From: Bacteroidota bacterium
GTDB taxonomy: Bacteria > Bacteroidota > Bacteroidia > UBA7662 > JAIXUI01
Assembly (NCBI GenBank): GCA_027484125.1
Contig: JAIXUI010000054.1
Location: forward strand, 1 to 64,000
DNA length: 64,000 nucleotides
Reading direction: 5' to 3'
The notes beneath the pieces were generated by a model. The model was not told the origin of the DNA and made no database searches. It saw only the letters and a program-made list of their open reading frames with translations. Position numbers and translations under genes: made by a program. This document shows, piece by piece, positions 35,251 to 43,664 of the stretch. Position 1 is the stretch's first letter, and the number at the start of each line of letters is the position of its first letter.

Positions 35251-36312
35251 ATGGCAACATTGTTTATTATTTCCAATCCTACGCAATATTTAAATGCGAT
35301 AGAGTTGGTAACACAATTTCCAAATCGGTTTACAAACAATAAATTGGTTGTAATTACTGATTTCACCGAAGGAATAGAAAGAATAGATCAAATATTAGCA
35401 AAATCTTATTGGGATGAAAAAAAGATGATCCCCCTTCGATCTTCCGGATATGCACCATCTGATTGGAGAAGTTGGCGTCATGCGTATTTAGCAGCTACTG
35501 AATATATTAAAACGATTACTTATGACCAACTGGTATTAGGTAATTTAGGTGATCCTTTAATTTATGCAATTCTTCAAACTGTTTATAATCCGGCAATAAA
35601 ACCTGTAGTTGTTGATGATGGAACACCTACTATCAATATATTAGCCTGCAGGAGACAAGGTCTGGATTACGAACGTTTTCATTCACCCAGAGGTATTCAA
35701 TTAATAAAGTCACTTCTTGCATTTCGATTTTATATAGGATTTAAAAAACCTCTTAAATCGTATGAGTTTTTTACTTTATTTCCAGCAGAAGCCAGCAACC
35801 AAGATATAGTTGTGCTTAATAAAATGCTCACGCTTAAATCTTTCTATAAAAATCAATCTATCAATCAAAAAATAGTTTATTTCGTAGGTTCTCAAATAGT
35901 AGATAAGGGAATGGTAGATGAAATACTTTATCTAAATGCTCTAAAAAATATTGTAGCTGATTTTCAGTCAAGAGGAAAACAAGTTCAATACATTATACAC
36001 AGAAGCCAATCAAAAGCTTTTCAAAATAAAGTTTCTGAAATTGTTGAAACAATTTCTTTTAATCTTCCACTTGAATTTGCCTTACGCGACAGAGAGGTTC
36101 CGGGTACGTTTGCCGGCTTTTTCTCAACAGCGTTGTTTACTTTGAACGCCATTCATTCTAAGTCAAACGTGATAGCATTTGAATTTCCCTCACAAGCGCT
36201 TCATGATTCTAAATTAGAATCGATTCAAGATGTTTTGGCGATTTATTCACTTTTGAAAAATACAGAGGGAATTAAAATTCGGACAATAGAAACCTCCGGA
36301 AGAATAAACTAG
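35251..36312 (+). CDS. Putative sialyltransferase-like glycosyltransferase, AT-rich
   Basis: A 353-residue protein I assign tentatively to the bacterial sialyl/polysialyltransferase-like GT-B group. It has a D/E-D/E-G-type motif (VVVDDGTPTI, about residue 126), a QYIIHRSQS segment at the position of the HP motif, and GTFAGFFSTALFTL resembling the serine motif that contacts CMP. The HP proline is missing, so the call is cautious. Three sampled 60-base lines have only about 28-32% G+C, lower than neighbouring genes, hinting at separate acquisition. Its ATG sits just after a terminator T-tract with no clear Shine-Dalgarno site. The upstream neuBCA genes supply the expected donor. Confidence 0.55.
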   Translation: MATLFIISNPTQYLNAIELVTQFPNRFTNNKLVVITDFTEGIERIDQILAKSYWDEKKMIPLRSSGYAPSDWRSWRHAYLAATEYIKTITYDQLVLGNLGDPLIYAILQTVYNPAIKPVVVDDGTPTINILACRRQGLDYERFHSPRGIQLIKSLLAFRFYIGFKKPLKSYEFFTLFPAEASNQDIVVLNKMLTLKSFYKNQSINQKIVYFVGSQIVDKGMVDEILYLNALKNIVADFQSRGKQVQYIIHRSQSKAFQNKVSEIVETISFNLPLEFALRDREVPGTFAGFFSTALFTLNAIHSKSNVIAFEFPSQALHDSKLESIQDVLAIYSLLKNTEGIKIRTIETSGRIN

Positions 36313-36315
36313 AAA

Positions 36316-37263
36316 ATGCCTAAAATTGCAATTACAGACTACTTCACTGAAGATAGCGTAGAAAGAGAAATACTTGGAGATTTAGTAGGAATTGGTCCAG
36401 ATTCAGATACTGAAGTTTTATTGGTGTGGCATGAACACATCAACGAAGCATACATCCGTCAATTTCCAAAAGTAAAAGCTGTTCAACGTTATGGCGTTGG
36501 GTATGACACCCTAGATCTTCCATTTCTGTTAAGTAACGGAATCAGGTGTTGCAACAATCCTGATTATGGAACAGATGAAGTTGCTGACACTGCTGTTGCG
36601 ATGATAATGAACATTGCCCGCGGAATAAGTCAGTATAATCATTTGGCTAAAGGCTATTTTGCTGATTGGCAGGAGAATATCAATCCTCTCGTGAAGCGCA
36701 ATAGTGAGACTGTGGTAGGTGTAATAGGTTCAGGGCGAATAGGTGGATCTGTGGTGCTGAAGTGTAATGCGCTCAAATTTAAAACCGTAATTTTTGACCC
36801 TTTCAAGGAGCGTGGCCATGAAAAAATGCTTGGAACCAAACGAGTAGATTCAATAGAAGAGTTACTCGAAATTTCCGATATAATATCCTTGCATGCCCCG
36901 TTAAACTCAAAAACCAAAGGCATGGTTGATGAGCATTTTATTGCGAACATGAAACCAGGAGCCTCCCTTGTAAATACAGCTAGAGGCGGTTTAGTAAAGA
37001 ATTTAGATATACTTTTAGAAGGGTTACTAAGCGGAAAACTCAATCAGGTTGCTTTGGATGTATTGGTTCATGAACCACCTCAATCAGAACCGCTAATCGA
37101 TGCTTGGCGAGCAAACCATCCAGAGATTGCCGGTCGATTAACAATTAATCCTCATACGTCTTACTATTCTCAGGAGTCGTATCTGGAATTGAGAAGAAAT
37201 GCTGCGAAGAATGCACTGCGCCTTTTAGAAGGTAAGGAAGCATATAATATACTTTCTGAGTAA
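36316..37263 (+). CDS. D-isomer 2-hydroxyacid dehydrogenase
   Basis: A 315-residue NAD-dependent 2-hydroxyacid dehydrogenase of the SerA/PdxB/CtBP superfamily. The Rossmann motif is VGVIGSGRIGGSV, and the catalytic Arg-Glu-His set is readable in NTARGGLV, LVHEPPQSEP and NPHTSYYS. It lacks an ACT domain, so it is not a classical SerA. Within a surface-glycan locus it could make or oxidise a 2-hydroxy acid used as a substituent, such as lactate or glycerate. With the GAPDH-like gene it echoes the Epd/PdxB pair that oxidises erythrose 4-phosphate. It starts 3 bases after the preceding stop. Confidence 0.88.
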   Translation: MPKIAITDYFTEDSVEREILGDLVGIGPDSDTEVLLVWHEHINEAYIRQFPKVKAVQRYGVGYDTLDLPFLLSNGIRCCNNPDYGTDEVADTAVAMIMNIARGISQYNHLAKGYFADWQENINPLVKRNSETVVGVIGSGRIGGSVVLKCNALKFKTVIFDPFKERGHEKMLGTKRVDSIEELLEISDIISLHAPLNSKTKGMVDEHFIANMKPGASLVNTARGGLVKNLDILLEGLLSGKLNQVALDVLVHEPPQSEPLIDAWRANHPEIAGRLTINPHTSYYSQESYLELRRNAAKNALRLLEGKEAYNILSE

Positions 37264-37358
37264 AGCAAAAAGAAAATTAATGGATTGCTTCATGTTTTTG
37301 AACATCCAATAATGGCCGTTCTGTTTACTGGTAGAATTTAATTTGAATAAAAAGAAGA

Positions 37359-38492
37359 ATGAAAAAACTGACCATCTGCAACGTTACAAGTATGCACGAC
37401 TGGAACGATGATCGTATTTTTGAGCGAGCATCGGTAGGTTTGGCTGCTGCTGGTCATGATGTTTACTTTGTTGCACCTGCTGACCAAGATAAAATAGTAG
37501 AAGGCGTAAAAATTGTTTCAATTGCACAACGCACGAGATTAGGCAAACATTTAATGGGACCATTTGATGCATTCAGAAAAATGCGGTCCATTAAAGCAGA
37601 TGTTTATCATTTCTATAACCCCAATATGCTTTTAATCATGGGTATTTGGGCTAAGCTTAGTGGCGCTAAAGTGTTTGTAGATATTCATGAGAATTATGAG
37701 TCGAGGGTAGACAAACTGCCACTACCCGGCTTTTTAAGAAGGCCTTTGATAAAGTTCTATCGCTGGCTTGAGAATACATTATGTGGCATGTTGTCGGGTG
37801 TTACCGTTGTTACCGAAAGCATGCGTCAGAAAATGTTGGCTTCCGGAGTTCCTATTTTGGTTGTCGATAATGTTCCGTACTTAAAGCGATTAGAAGGAAT
37901 TGAATTGGCTAAAGAAAAACATATTCGTCCTACGATAATAACGTCAGGTTCTCATTCAGAAGCCAGAAACTGCTTGGAAGCAGTAGAGGCACTTCCAATG
38001 ATTGTTAAAGAAATACCAGATGTTCAAATGATGTTTGTAGGACGATTTACTCCTGCAAGCTATGAACAGGTTTTGAAAGACAAGGCTAAGGAATTAGGTG
38101 TTGAAGCCAATTTCTCTACTGAAGGAATGCTGCCTTGGTTGGAGAATTTTAAACGTGTTTCAAGAGCGCATATTGGGTGTGTTTTCTATAATGATAATCT
38201 TAATAACAGGGTTACCTTGCCCAATAGGCTATATGAATACATGTATTGTGGGCTTGCTGTTTTAGGTGAGAATTTTCCGGAGGTGAAGAAAGTATTAGAT
38301 AAGTCTAATGCTGGAGCTGTAGTTGATTCTAAAAATCCTGAATCCATTGCAAAAGCGTCTATTTCTTTATTGAAGGAAGCTTCTACACGAGAGCAATGTT
38401 CAGCTAATGCGATGTACGCAGTTAAGACCACCTATAACTTTGAAAGGGCGCTGGACGAGCTAATTCGCTTTTATCAAAAATCGCTAGCATGA
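37359..38492 (+). CDS. Glycosyltransferase family 4
   Basis: A 377-residue GT-B glycosyltransferase. The N-terminal domain has the HDWNDDRIFERAS and FVDIHENYESRVDK segments; the C-terminal nucleotide-sugar-binding domain (from about 185) has IITSGSHSEARN, MMFVGRFT, and the late LPNRLYEYMYCGLAVLGENFPEV, which is the E-x7-E-like donor-binding region. It is a retaining transferase acting at the cytoplasmic face on undecaprenyl-linked intermediates. Donor and acceptor are not predictable. A 95-base gap precedes it, and its stop overlaps the CapK-like gene by 4 bases. Confidence 0.88.
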   Translation: MKKLTICNVTSMHDWNDDRIFERASVGLAAAGHDVYFVAPADQDKIVEGVKIVSIAQRTRLGKHLMGPFDAFRKMRSIKADVYHFYNPNMLLIMGIWAKLSGAKVFVDIHENYESRVDKLPLPGFLRRPLIKFYRWLENTLCGMLSGVTVVTESMRQKMLASGVPILVVDNVPYLKRLEGIELAKEKHIRPTIITSGSHSEARNCLEAVEALPMIVKEIPDVQMMFVGRFTPASYEQVLKDKAKELGVEANFSTEGMLPWLENFKRVSRAHIGCVFYNDNLNNRVTLPNRLYEYMYCGLAVLGENFPEVKKVLDKSNAGAVVDSKNPESIAKASISLLKEASTREQCSANAMYAVKTTYNFERALDELIRFYQKSLA

Positions 38493-39832
38493 ATAACCTA
38501 AAAGCGCTTGCCTTTAATGCTGCTTTATTTTATGAGCATCTTACGAATAAAGAAGCTACCAAGGCCAATCAAATACTGGATCGTGCGGATCAGCTAGACA
38601 GAAATGGCATCCTTCAAATGAAAGAGGAGGCTTTTCAAGATATCATCAAGCACACATTAGAATACTCTTCCTACTATAAAGAGATAGCTCAACAACGTGG
38701 ATTAACAGCAAGTGATTTTAAATCAATTGCGGATTTGAATAAATTGCCTTATTTAACCAAAGACATCATCAAATCAAGAAGGAACGACATTATAGTCAAT
38801 AATATTCCCGAAAGTGAATGCATCAAACGAACTTCTGGTGGCACCACAGGAGAACCTATTTACATAGAAGTAGATAAGCAATGCCGGACCAATGATCTTT
38901 ACTTCTATTACAGAGGGTTAAGGTGGATGGGTTGGCAGCCTGGGTACCAGATGGTGAAATTTTTTGGCGGTAGTTTATCAGGTCAAAACGCTCCTACATT
39001 AAGAAATAAGATTAAGAAATACCTGTCTGGAGAAGTTTTTCTTCCTGCATTTAATTTCAATAAAGACACCGCACTTCAATACTTGGATACCGTAAAAGCT
39101 CAAGGCGAAACCTTTGTTCAAGGGTATGTTTCTTCTATTTATAACCTAGCTGTTTTAACCAAAGAACTTAACTACAAAGGGCTGAAAATAAAAGGAGCAT
39201 TTACCACAGCAGAACAACTTCCCGATGAACAAGCACAGTTCGTCAAAGAAGTACTTGGTTGTGATGTTAAAGCTTTTTACGGATGTGCAGAAATTAACTG
39301 TCTTGGTTTTCAAACCATTATGGGTGGTAGATACATCAGTCCTGATGAGATTATTCATATTGAATCGACCCAACATCCAGATTTACCTTTGGATAATGCG
39401 TTTCTTCTAACCTCTCTTTTCAACAAAAAAACACCGCTACTTCGTTATCTCAATGGTGACAATGGAACGTTAGGTTCACATGGTAAGTACTCCACCATAG
39501 AAGAGTTGTCTGGCCGGTCGGCGGATATGTTCCGAAGAAAAGATGGAAGTTTAATTTCTTCTATTGTGGCGACCCAAACCATGCAAATTACCGGGTTGAC
39601 TCATAAAGTAAAGAAATATCAACTCTGGCAAACCGCTATTGATAAGGTAGAAATTCCTTATCTGCCATTTCTAGAATCTGAACCGCTAAGTGCAGAGGAA
39701 CGCAAACACATCGAGGCCATGTATAAAAAACGTTTAGGTGACGAATTTGAAGTAACCATGTATCTGTCCGATCAGTTTGTTCAAAGTGCTTCAGGTAAAC
39801 ATCGCCTCATGATTAACAAACTAAATTCGTAA
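38489..39832 (+). CDS. CapK/PaaK-type AMP-dependent ligase
   Basis: A 447-residue adenylate-forming protein of the phenylacetate-CoA ligase/CapK family, which is frequent in capsule loci. The ATP-binding loop is RTSGGTTGEPIYIE (about residue 112), followed by FFGGSLSG, GAFTTAEQLP and FYGCAEINCLGFQ; the C-terminal domain (about 345-447) is complete. It should activate a carboxylic acid as adenylate or thioester, but the acid is unknown. It overlaps the glycosyltransferase before it and precedes the ATP-grasp gene by 6 bases. Confidence 0.88.
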   Translation: MNNLKALAFNAALFYEHLTNKEATKANQILDRADQLDRNGILQMKEEAFQDIIKHTLEYSSYYKEIAQQRGLTASDFKSIADLNKLPYLTKDIIKSRRNDIIVNNIPESECIKRTSGGTTGEPIYIEVDKQCRTNDLYFYYRGLRWMGWQPGYQMVKFFGGSLSGQNAPTLRNKIKKYLSGEVFLPAFNFNKDTALQYLDTVKAQGETFVQGYVSSIYNLAVLTKELNYKGLKIKGAFTTAEQLPDEQAQFVKEVLGCDVKAFYGCAEINCLGFQTIMGGRYISPDEIIHIESTQHPDLPLDNAFLLTSLFNKKTPLLRYLNGDNGTLGSHGKYSTIEELSGRSADMFRRKDGSLISSIVATQTMQITGLTHKVKKYQLWQTAIDKVEIPYLPFLESEPLSAEERKHIEAMYKKRLGDEFEVTMYLSDQFVQSASGKHRLMINKLNS

Positions 39833-39838
39833 ATAGGC

Positions 39839-40894
39839 ATGAAACAGTATTTGCTTCCACTATATTTTCAATACAGATTTACCAAATATTTCTTTCAATT
39901 CATAAAGCCAATTGGCATTAAGAACCTTATTTGGTGTTATTTTAATGGGTTTTTTCCTAAGAACTTCGTTCTGTTTAATTTGGCCAAAAACAATCCCAAA
40001 TTATTTGTAAGTGATTTTGAAGAAAACTTTAGAATATCCAGAATCAATAAAAATCCACAGGTGCTGAATAATAAGTTAGTATTTCCTGAAATTATTGGAT
40101 CATTCTTTAAGGCGCCCAAAATACATGCTTTAATTTATCAAGGAAGATTTTTGCCTTATAAGCCCGAATCTAATTTTACAGAATCGGCGGCACTTGAATA
40201 TTTGAAATCCGGAAATGCTATCATCATGAAACCAATAGATGGTGATGGTGGAATAGGAATTGTAAAAGTGAACTTCGATACCTACCAAAACCAATATAAT
40301 TGGAATGGAAACTTCATTCATGAGGCGGAATTATTACGTAGGTTTTCAACATTGAACAACTATTTGGTCAGTGAATTTGTGAAGCAAGGTGAATATACGT
40401 CAGCGCTTTACGCTAATGCTGTGAATACGATCAGGATTATGTCCATGATTGATCCGGAAAATAGCCAGCCTTTTGTTGCTTTTGCAGCTCATAGAATAGG
40501 CAACGATAAGTCGGCTCCGGTTGATAACTGTGCAATGGGTGGATACACTGCCCCAATTGACGTTAAGACGGGAAAAATGGGAGCTGCCTCAGCTTCTAAA
40601 TTCGAAGGAATGGAAAAGCCGCATTATCCTGTTCATCCAAACTCGGGAAACCCGATTGAGGGAATTGTTATTCCGCATTGGGAGCAACTCAAACAAGAAA
40701 TCTGTGCACTTCATGGACGGCTCAGTTATATCAATTACATCGGTTGGGACATCGTTTATGCTGCCGACGGACACTTCTATCTGCTTGAAGGAAACGACCA
40801 AGTAGATTTAAAGCTTCATCAAGTTCATAGCCCGCTTTTACTCGATGAAGCGGTCAAAAAATTCTACACTTACCATAAGGGAATTAAAGGATAA
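39839..40894 (+). CDS. Sugar-transfer-associated ATP-grasp protein
   Basis: A 351-residue protein of the ATP-grasp family found in polysaccharide loci (ATPgrasp_ST-like). Key parts are KPIDGDGGIGIVKV (glycine-rich loop, about 125-140), NTIRIMSMID, the DNCAMGGYTAPIDVKTG segment, HPNSGNPIEGIVIPHWEQL and the end IGWDIVYAADGHFYLLEGN with the metal-binding acids. ATP-grasp enzymes activate a carboxylate as acyl phosphate and join it to an amine or thiol. With CapK, FemAB-like and AsnB-like neighbours it suggests amide-linked substituents on the glycan. It shares one base with the next gene. Confidence 0.85.
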   Translation: MKQYLLPLYFQYRFTKYFFQFIKPIGIKNLIWCYFNGFFPKNFVLFNLAKNNPKLFVSDFEENFRISRINKNPQVLNNKLVFPEIIGSFFKAPKIHALIYQGRFLPYKPESNFTESAALEYLKSGNAIIMKPIDGDGGIGIVKVNFDTYQNQYNWNGNFIHEAELLRRFSTLNNYLVSEFVKQGEYTSALYANAVNTIRIMSMIDPENSQPFVAFAAHRIGNDKSAPVDNCAMGGYTAPIDVKTGKMGAASASKFEGMEKPHYPVHPNSGNPIEGIVIPHWEQLKQEICALHGRLSYINYIGWDIVYAADGHFYLLEGNDQVDLKLHQVHSPLLLDEAVKKFYTYHKGIKG

Positions 40895-41895
40895 TGGCGG
40901 GGAAGGTAAGTTTTGAATTTCACATCTATCAGCCAGAGCAATTTGGTGCATGGGATGAGTATGTGCGTTTGCACCCCAATGGAACACTTTTTCACACCAC
41001 TTCTTGGTTGAAAAGAATCAAAGGTGAACTTTCGGTCTTTGTAGTTGAGAAAGAAGGAATAATAGTTGGCGGATATGCCGGCTTATCCTATATAAAAAAT
41101 AGGCAAAAGGGATTTCATGTTCCACCATTAACGCCCTACACCGGACCATTGGTAAGCAGATCTTGGGAGAAAAAATCTGTTCAAGAAGAGCATGATGTTT
41201 TAAACTTTCTTTTAGAAAATCTCCCCAACGCTCCCCATTGGGATTTCATGTATGCTGTTGAAGATACGTTTATTCACCCCTTCCATTGGAAAGGATTTAG
41301 CTCTTCAATGGGCGTATCTTATGTAATCAATAAGCCCTACGACACATGGCTCTCCGGGATGAATAAAAACAAAATTCGAGAGTATAAAAAACTTGAAGAA
41401 GCGGTTCAAAAAGGAGAATTAAAAGTAACGCTTAATGGGCCAATAGCTCCAATTCTGGATCTTAATCAAGTTACAGCTTCCAGAAATGGGTTCTCTTTTG
41501 ACCGTCCAACTTTAGAAGCACTATTTTCTCCAACAGATCATTCATGTACCCGAACCATGTTAATCGAATCTGCGGAATTTGGGCCACTTAGTGGTTCTAT
41601 CATGGTGTTCGATGACAAAGGAATGTACAACCTCATCAATGGTTCTGTAAGAGTAGACCATCCCGTGTATAAGACTATCAACCTTTATGCACTTTGGGAT
41701 GGGATTCAATTCGCGCTTTCGAGTGGAAGATTCTTCGATTTTGAAGGCTCGATGCTCAAAGGGGTAGAATCGTTTTATCGATTAATGGGCGGCGAGTATC
41801 AATACAAAATGAGGTTTCAAAAAACCAATTCTATCCCATATTTGCTAGCTCGCTTATTTCTTCAGTTTAAAAGCGAACGTAAATCCCTTAAATAA
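40894..41895 (+). CDS. FemAB/GNAT-fold acyltransferase-like protein
   Basis: A 333-residue protein of the FemAB/BioF2-like acetyltransferase clan. Typical parts are TLFHTTSWLKRI near residue 30, a basic KNKIREYKKLEEAVQKG helix, SGSIMVFDDKGMYNLINGS, and the end DFEGSMLKGVESFYRLMGGE. FemAB relatives transfer aminoacyl groups from tRNA to peptidoglycan; related glycan-locus proteins may N-acylate sugars. The donor here is unknown. It overlaps both neighbours by one base, so it belongs with the ATP-grasp and AsnB-like genes as one functional block. Confidence 0.82.
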   Translation: MAGKVSFEFHIYQPEQFGAWDEYVRLHPNGTLFHTTSWLKRIKGELSVFVVEKEGIIVGGYAGLSYIKNRQKGFHVPPLTPYTGPLVSRSWEKKSVQEEHDVLNFLLENLPNAPHWDFMYAVEDTFIHPFHWKGFSSSMGVSYVINKPYDTWLSGMNKNKIREYKKLEEAVQKGELKVTLNGPIAPILDLNQVTASRNGFSFDRPTLEALFSPTDHSCTRTMLIESAEFGPLSGSIMVFDDKGMYNLINGSVRVDHPVYKTINLYALWDGIQFALSSGRFFDFEGSMLKGVESFYRLMGGEYQYKMRFQKTNSIPYLLARLFLQFKSERKSLK

Positions 41896-43664
41896 TGATT
41901 GCCGGATTTTATTGGGGAAATGAGCAAGATGTGCCTGCTGTAACGCAATTATGGGAGGCTGCTGGATTGAACACCATCAATATGGGCAGCGTTGCGGGAA
42001 AACAACTTTTGTTGGCCCCAAAAATTCTGATAGAAACAACTTTGGTGGTAACCTCCGCCGAATGGAAAGCAACCGCGGTGGGCGTATTTATTTACAAAGG
42101 ATTTGTTGCAGAAGAGGCTGTTCGATTAGCTTTAACGGATCTTGAACATCATCGATTTGATGAACTTGCGGTAAGGGGGACATTTGCATTCCTTGTCTAT
42201 AATGAAGAGCATCTTAAAATTTGGCTTGATGCAACAGTTATACAGCATTTGTATGTGAATAAAGCCCAAAAAGCACTTTCTACTTCTTTCCTAGCTTTGG
42301 TAGAAACGCAATCAAATAGAACTCCTCAACTAGAATCTTTCCAAGAACTGTTACTAACGGGCACTCAGATTGGCCCTGAAACCTTGGTAAAAGGAATTTT
42401 CAAAACAGAGCCTCATTATATTCCTGAGATAGCCGGTGTAGAAATTAAGATTTGCAAGCGGCCTACTCAGGAATCAGACTACAAGTCAAGAGAAGAAGCT
42501 CTTGACCATGCTCAAGCCCATTTAGAAGCCTGTTTCAACGATTACCGCGGTTTGGCTACCGCTCACGGAGCGCTGCTGGGTTTAACAGGTGGCCTCGATA
42601 GTAGGTTGAACTTAGCTGTTGCTTTGAAAAAGTGGCCAAAGCCCATTGAAGTTTATACGAATTGCAGAATCCGAAAAGGTAAAGAGCAGGTAATTGATGA
42701 GCCACTAGCTCAAAAAGCAGCAGAAAGTGTTGGCTTGACCTTGCGCGCAGGATGGATGGTTCATCCTTTAGATATGGATGATGTGCAACTGGCGGAGGTT
42801 ATGGAGCAGTCCTATCAGTTTTTTGATGGCCATGGCAGAATGCACGCCCAATGGTTTGAGGATTACAATACTGCAAGATTTAAGAAAGCGCTGATGGGTA
42901 ATCGGCTTTTCGGATTGAGTGGAATTGGGGGAGAACAGTACCGGAATTTTGAAGGAATGCTAACTCCAACTTGGAGTCGGGATTATTTTATTCGATATCA
43001 TCTTGCCTTGAATTATTGTGGTCCTGTTTTTAAAAATCAACAGGCTGAAGATTCCTTTGCTGATTCGCTTGGTGAACGGGTTTGGAGTAAAATTAAACCT
43101 GCAAAATCAGACAGAGTTTCACACTCGGAAGTCAAACAATACCTCAACGAAATACTGATAAGCAATCGTTTAGGAGCAAGAAACAATGCCGAGAACCGCT
43201 TGGCTTGGTTTGCTAGCCCTTTTACAGACCCCGGTGTGAGTATTCCTGCTTATGGCTTAACCAAATGGCTGGGAAGTTCTATCGAGTTTGAAAAAGATTT
43301 GATAGTAAGGCTTAATGATTCATTAGCGAATGTTCCTCTTGATTATGGCATACGCCCTAAAGACGACTTATCGTTAAAAATGAAAATCAAACCTTGGGTT
43401 CGCCATTTCACTCCTTCAAGATTGTGGGTGGACAAGCGTATTGGCCCATTGTCGGAACCGGGTTCTTATCAATTGTTTAATGAGCTTTCGGCTCAATCCA
43501 CCTTAATAAAAACTTGTGTGGAAGAAGTGAACAAACTTTCACTTCCCATCCATTTGAATAGACTTTGTGCATTGCCTGATTTTATGCCGATTGTAGTCAA
43601 TATGGGCTACTTTTTACTTAAGCTCAAGCAACCTTCTTTAAGTACTAGAGTAAAATATGAATGA
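41895..43664 (+). CDS. Asparagine-synthetase-like amide ligase lacking the glutaminase cysteine
   Basis: A 589-residue AsnB-superfamily protein. The C-terminal adenylating domain has the PP-loop GLTGGLDSR (T231 to S236). The N-terminal half (about 1-190) keeps the class II amidotransferase layout, but the protein starts MIAGFYW rather than MCG, so the nucleophilic cysteine is absent, and no other early cysteine could replace it. Either ammonia or another amine is the acceptor, as in beta-lactam synthetase relatives. In loci making GalNAcA, AsnB-like proteins amidate the uronic acid (for example WbpS and Francisella WbtH). It overlaps both neighbours. Confidence 0.85.
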   Translation: MIAGFYWGNEQDVPAVTQLWEAAGLNTINMGSVAGKQLLLAPKILIETTLVVTSAEWKATAVGVFIYKGFVAEEAVRLALTDLEHHRFDELAVRGTFAFLVYNEEHLKIWLDATVIQHLYVNKAQKALSTSFLALVETQSNRTPQLESFQELLLTGTQIGPETLVKGIFKTEPHYIPEIAGVEIKICKRPTQESDYKSREEALDHAQAHLEACFNDYRGLATAHGALLGLTGGLDSRLNLAVALKKWPKPIEVYTNCRIRKGKEQVIDEPLAQKAAESVGLTLRAGWMVHPLDMDDVQLAEVMEQSYQFFDGHGRMHAQWFEDYNTARFKKALMGNRLFGLSGIGGEQYRNFEGMLTPTWSRDYFIRYHLALNYCGPVFKNQQAEDSFADSLGERVWSKIKPAKSDRVSHSEVKQYLNEILISNRLGARNNAENRLAWFASPFTDPGVSIPAYGLTKWLGSSIEFEKDLIVRLNDSLANVPLDYGIRPKDDLSLKMKIKPWVRHFTPSRLWVDKRIGPLSEPGSYQLFNELSAQSTLIKTCVEEVNKLSLPIHLNRLCALPDFMPIVVNMGYFLLKLKQPSLSTRVKYE

